Positions 39,310 to 39,344 of a stretch of 39,344 nucleotides of DNA are shown here, in pieces. The notes under the pieces are model-generated. The model ran no database searches and was not told where the DNA came from. It saw only the letters and a program-made list of their open reading frames with translations. Each line of letters begins with the position of its first letter. Position 1 is the first letter of the stretch. This stretch comes from Deltaproteobacteria bacterium (GTDB taxonomy: Bacteria; Myxococcota; Myxococcia; Myxococcales; JAHFDP01): the NCBI GenBank assembly GCA_023248955.1, contig JAHFDP010000013.1:1-39344 (forward strand), read 5' to 3'. Position numbers and translations under genes: made by a program.

Positions 39310-39344
39310 TGTTCGCGAACCTGCACTCGGTGATCGGCGTCAAC
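39287..39344 (+). CDS. Start of a further gene, cut by window edge
   Basis: ATG 39287 follows a perfect GGAGG ribosome binding site 5 bp upstream and overlaps the DUF3618 gene by 23 bp. The 19 visible residues begin MPEFPMNDVREP. Too short to name; likely part of the same envelope operon. Confidence 0.65.
   Translation, partial: MPEFPMNDVREPALGDRRQ

Noticed and set aside
1-39344. tRNA or rRNA genes
   Set aside because: No cloverleaf-type or rRNA-like segment was recognised in the gaps; a covariance search would settle it.

Overview
The window is GC-rich, densely coded DNA from a Gram-negative bacterium. A lipid-modified outer-surface protein, two GT9 heptosyltransferases, an LptF/LptG permease and a full Wzx/Wzz/O-antigen-ligase set show the outer membrane. 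A Ser/Thr kinase fused to a formylglycine-generating-enzyme-like domain, the two-enzyme c-di-GMP and lipopolysaccharide block, and frequent GTG/TTG starts fit a Myxococcota/deltaproteobacterial-type genome. That placement is an inference; there is no rRNA or tRNA in the window.

Layout. (1) 1-240: the 5' end of what looks like an ISKra4-type transposase gene, cut by the window edge. (2) 597-6111, minus strand: an amino-acid oxidation operon (aldehyde dehydrogenase, ferredoxin/FAD subunit, Bfd/FAD subunit, proC). It most likely handles proline or a related imino acid through pyrroline-5-carboxylate. (3) 6187-10134: a 1315-residue glycine-rich lipoprotein with three ~840-bp tandem units. (4) 10195-11966: yggS and aspartate-semialdehyde dehydrogenase. 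(5) 12014-18201, plus strand: GAF-GGDEF cyclase, two GT9 glycosyltransferases, an AAA ATPase with a nuclease-like tail behind a 32-bp-phased operator array, a small Cys-rich secreted protein and an M20 peptidase. (6) 18684-21920: trypsin-like protease, hypothetical protein, LptF/LptG permease and a RHH/MazF toxin-antitoxin pair. (7) 21932-34676: surface polysaccharide region with divergent transcripts. It includes a seven-gene minus-strand operon in which thiO and truB lead into esterase, flippase, Wzz-like, ligase-like and GT2 genes. (8) 34702-39344: dut, the kinase-FGE fusion, a fatty acid desaturase, and a holin-like/DUF3618 envelope operon running off the right edge.

The least ordinary material is not in the housekeeping genes. 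Four intergenic regions hold long inverted repeats; three of them share a common terminal sequence and one supplies the stop codons of both flanking genes. Two further palindromic repeats sit in frame inside adjacent oxidase genes. A 21-bp-phased degenerate palindrome array covers the 5' end of one oxidase gene, and a 32-bp-phased palindrome array covers the promoter of the ATPase gene.
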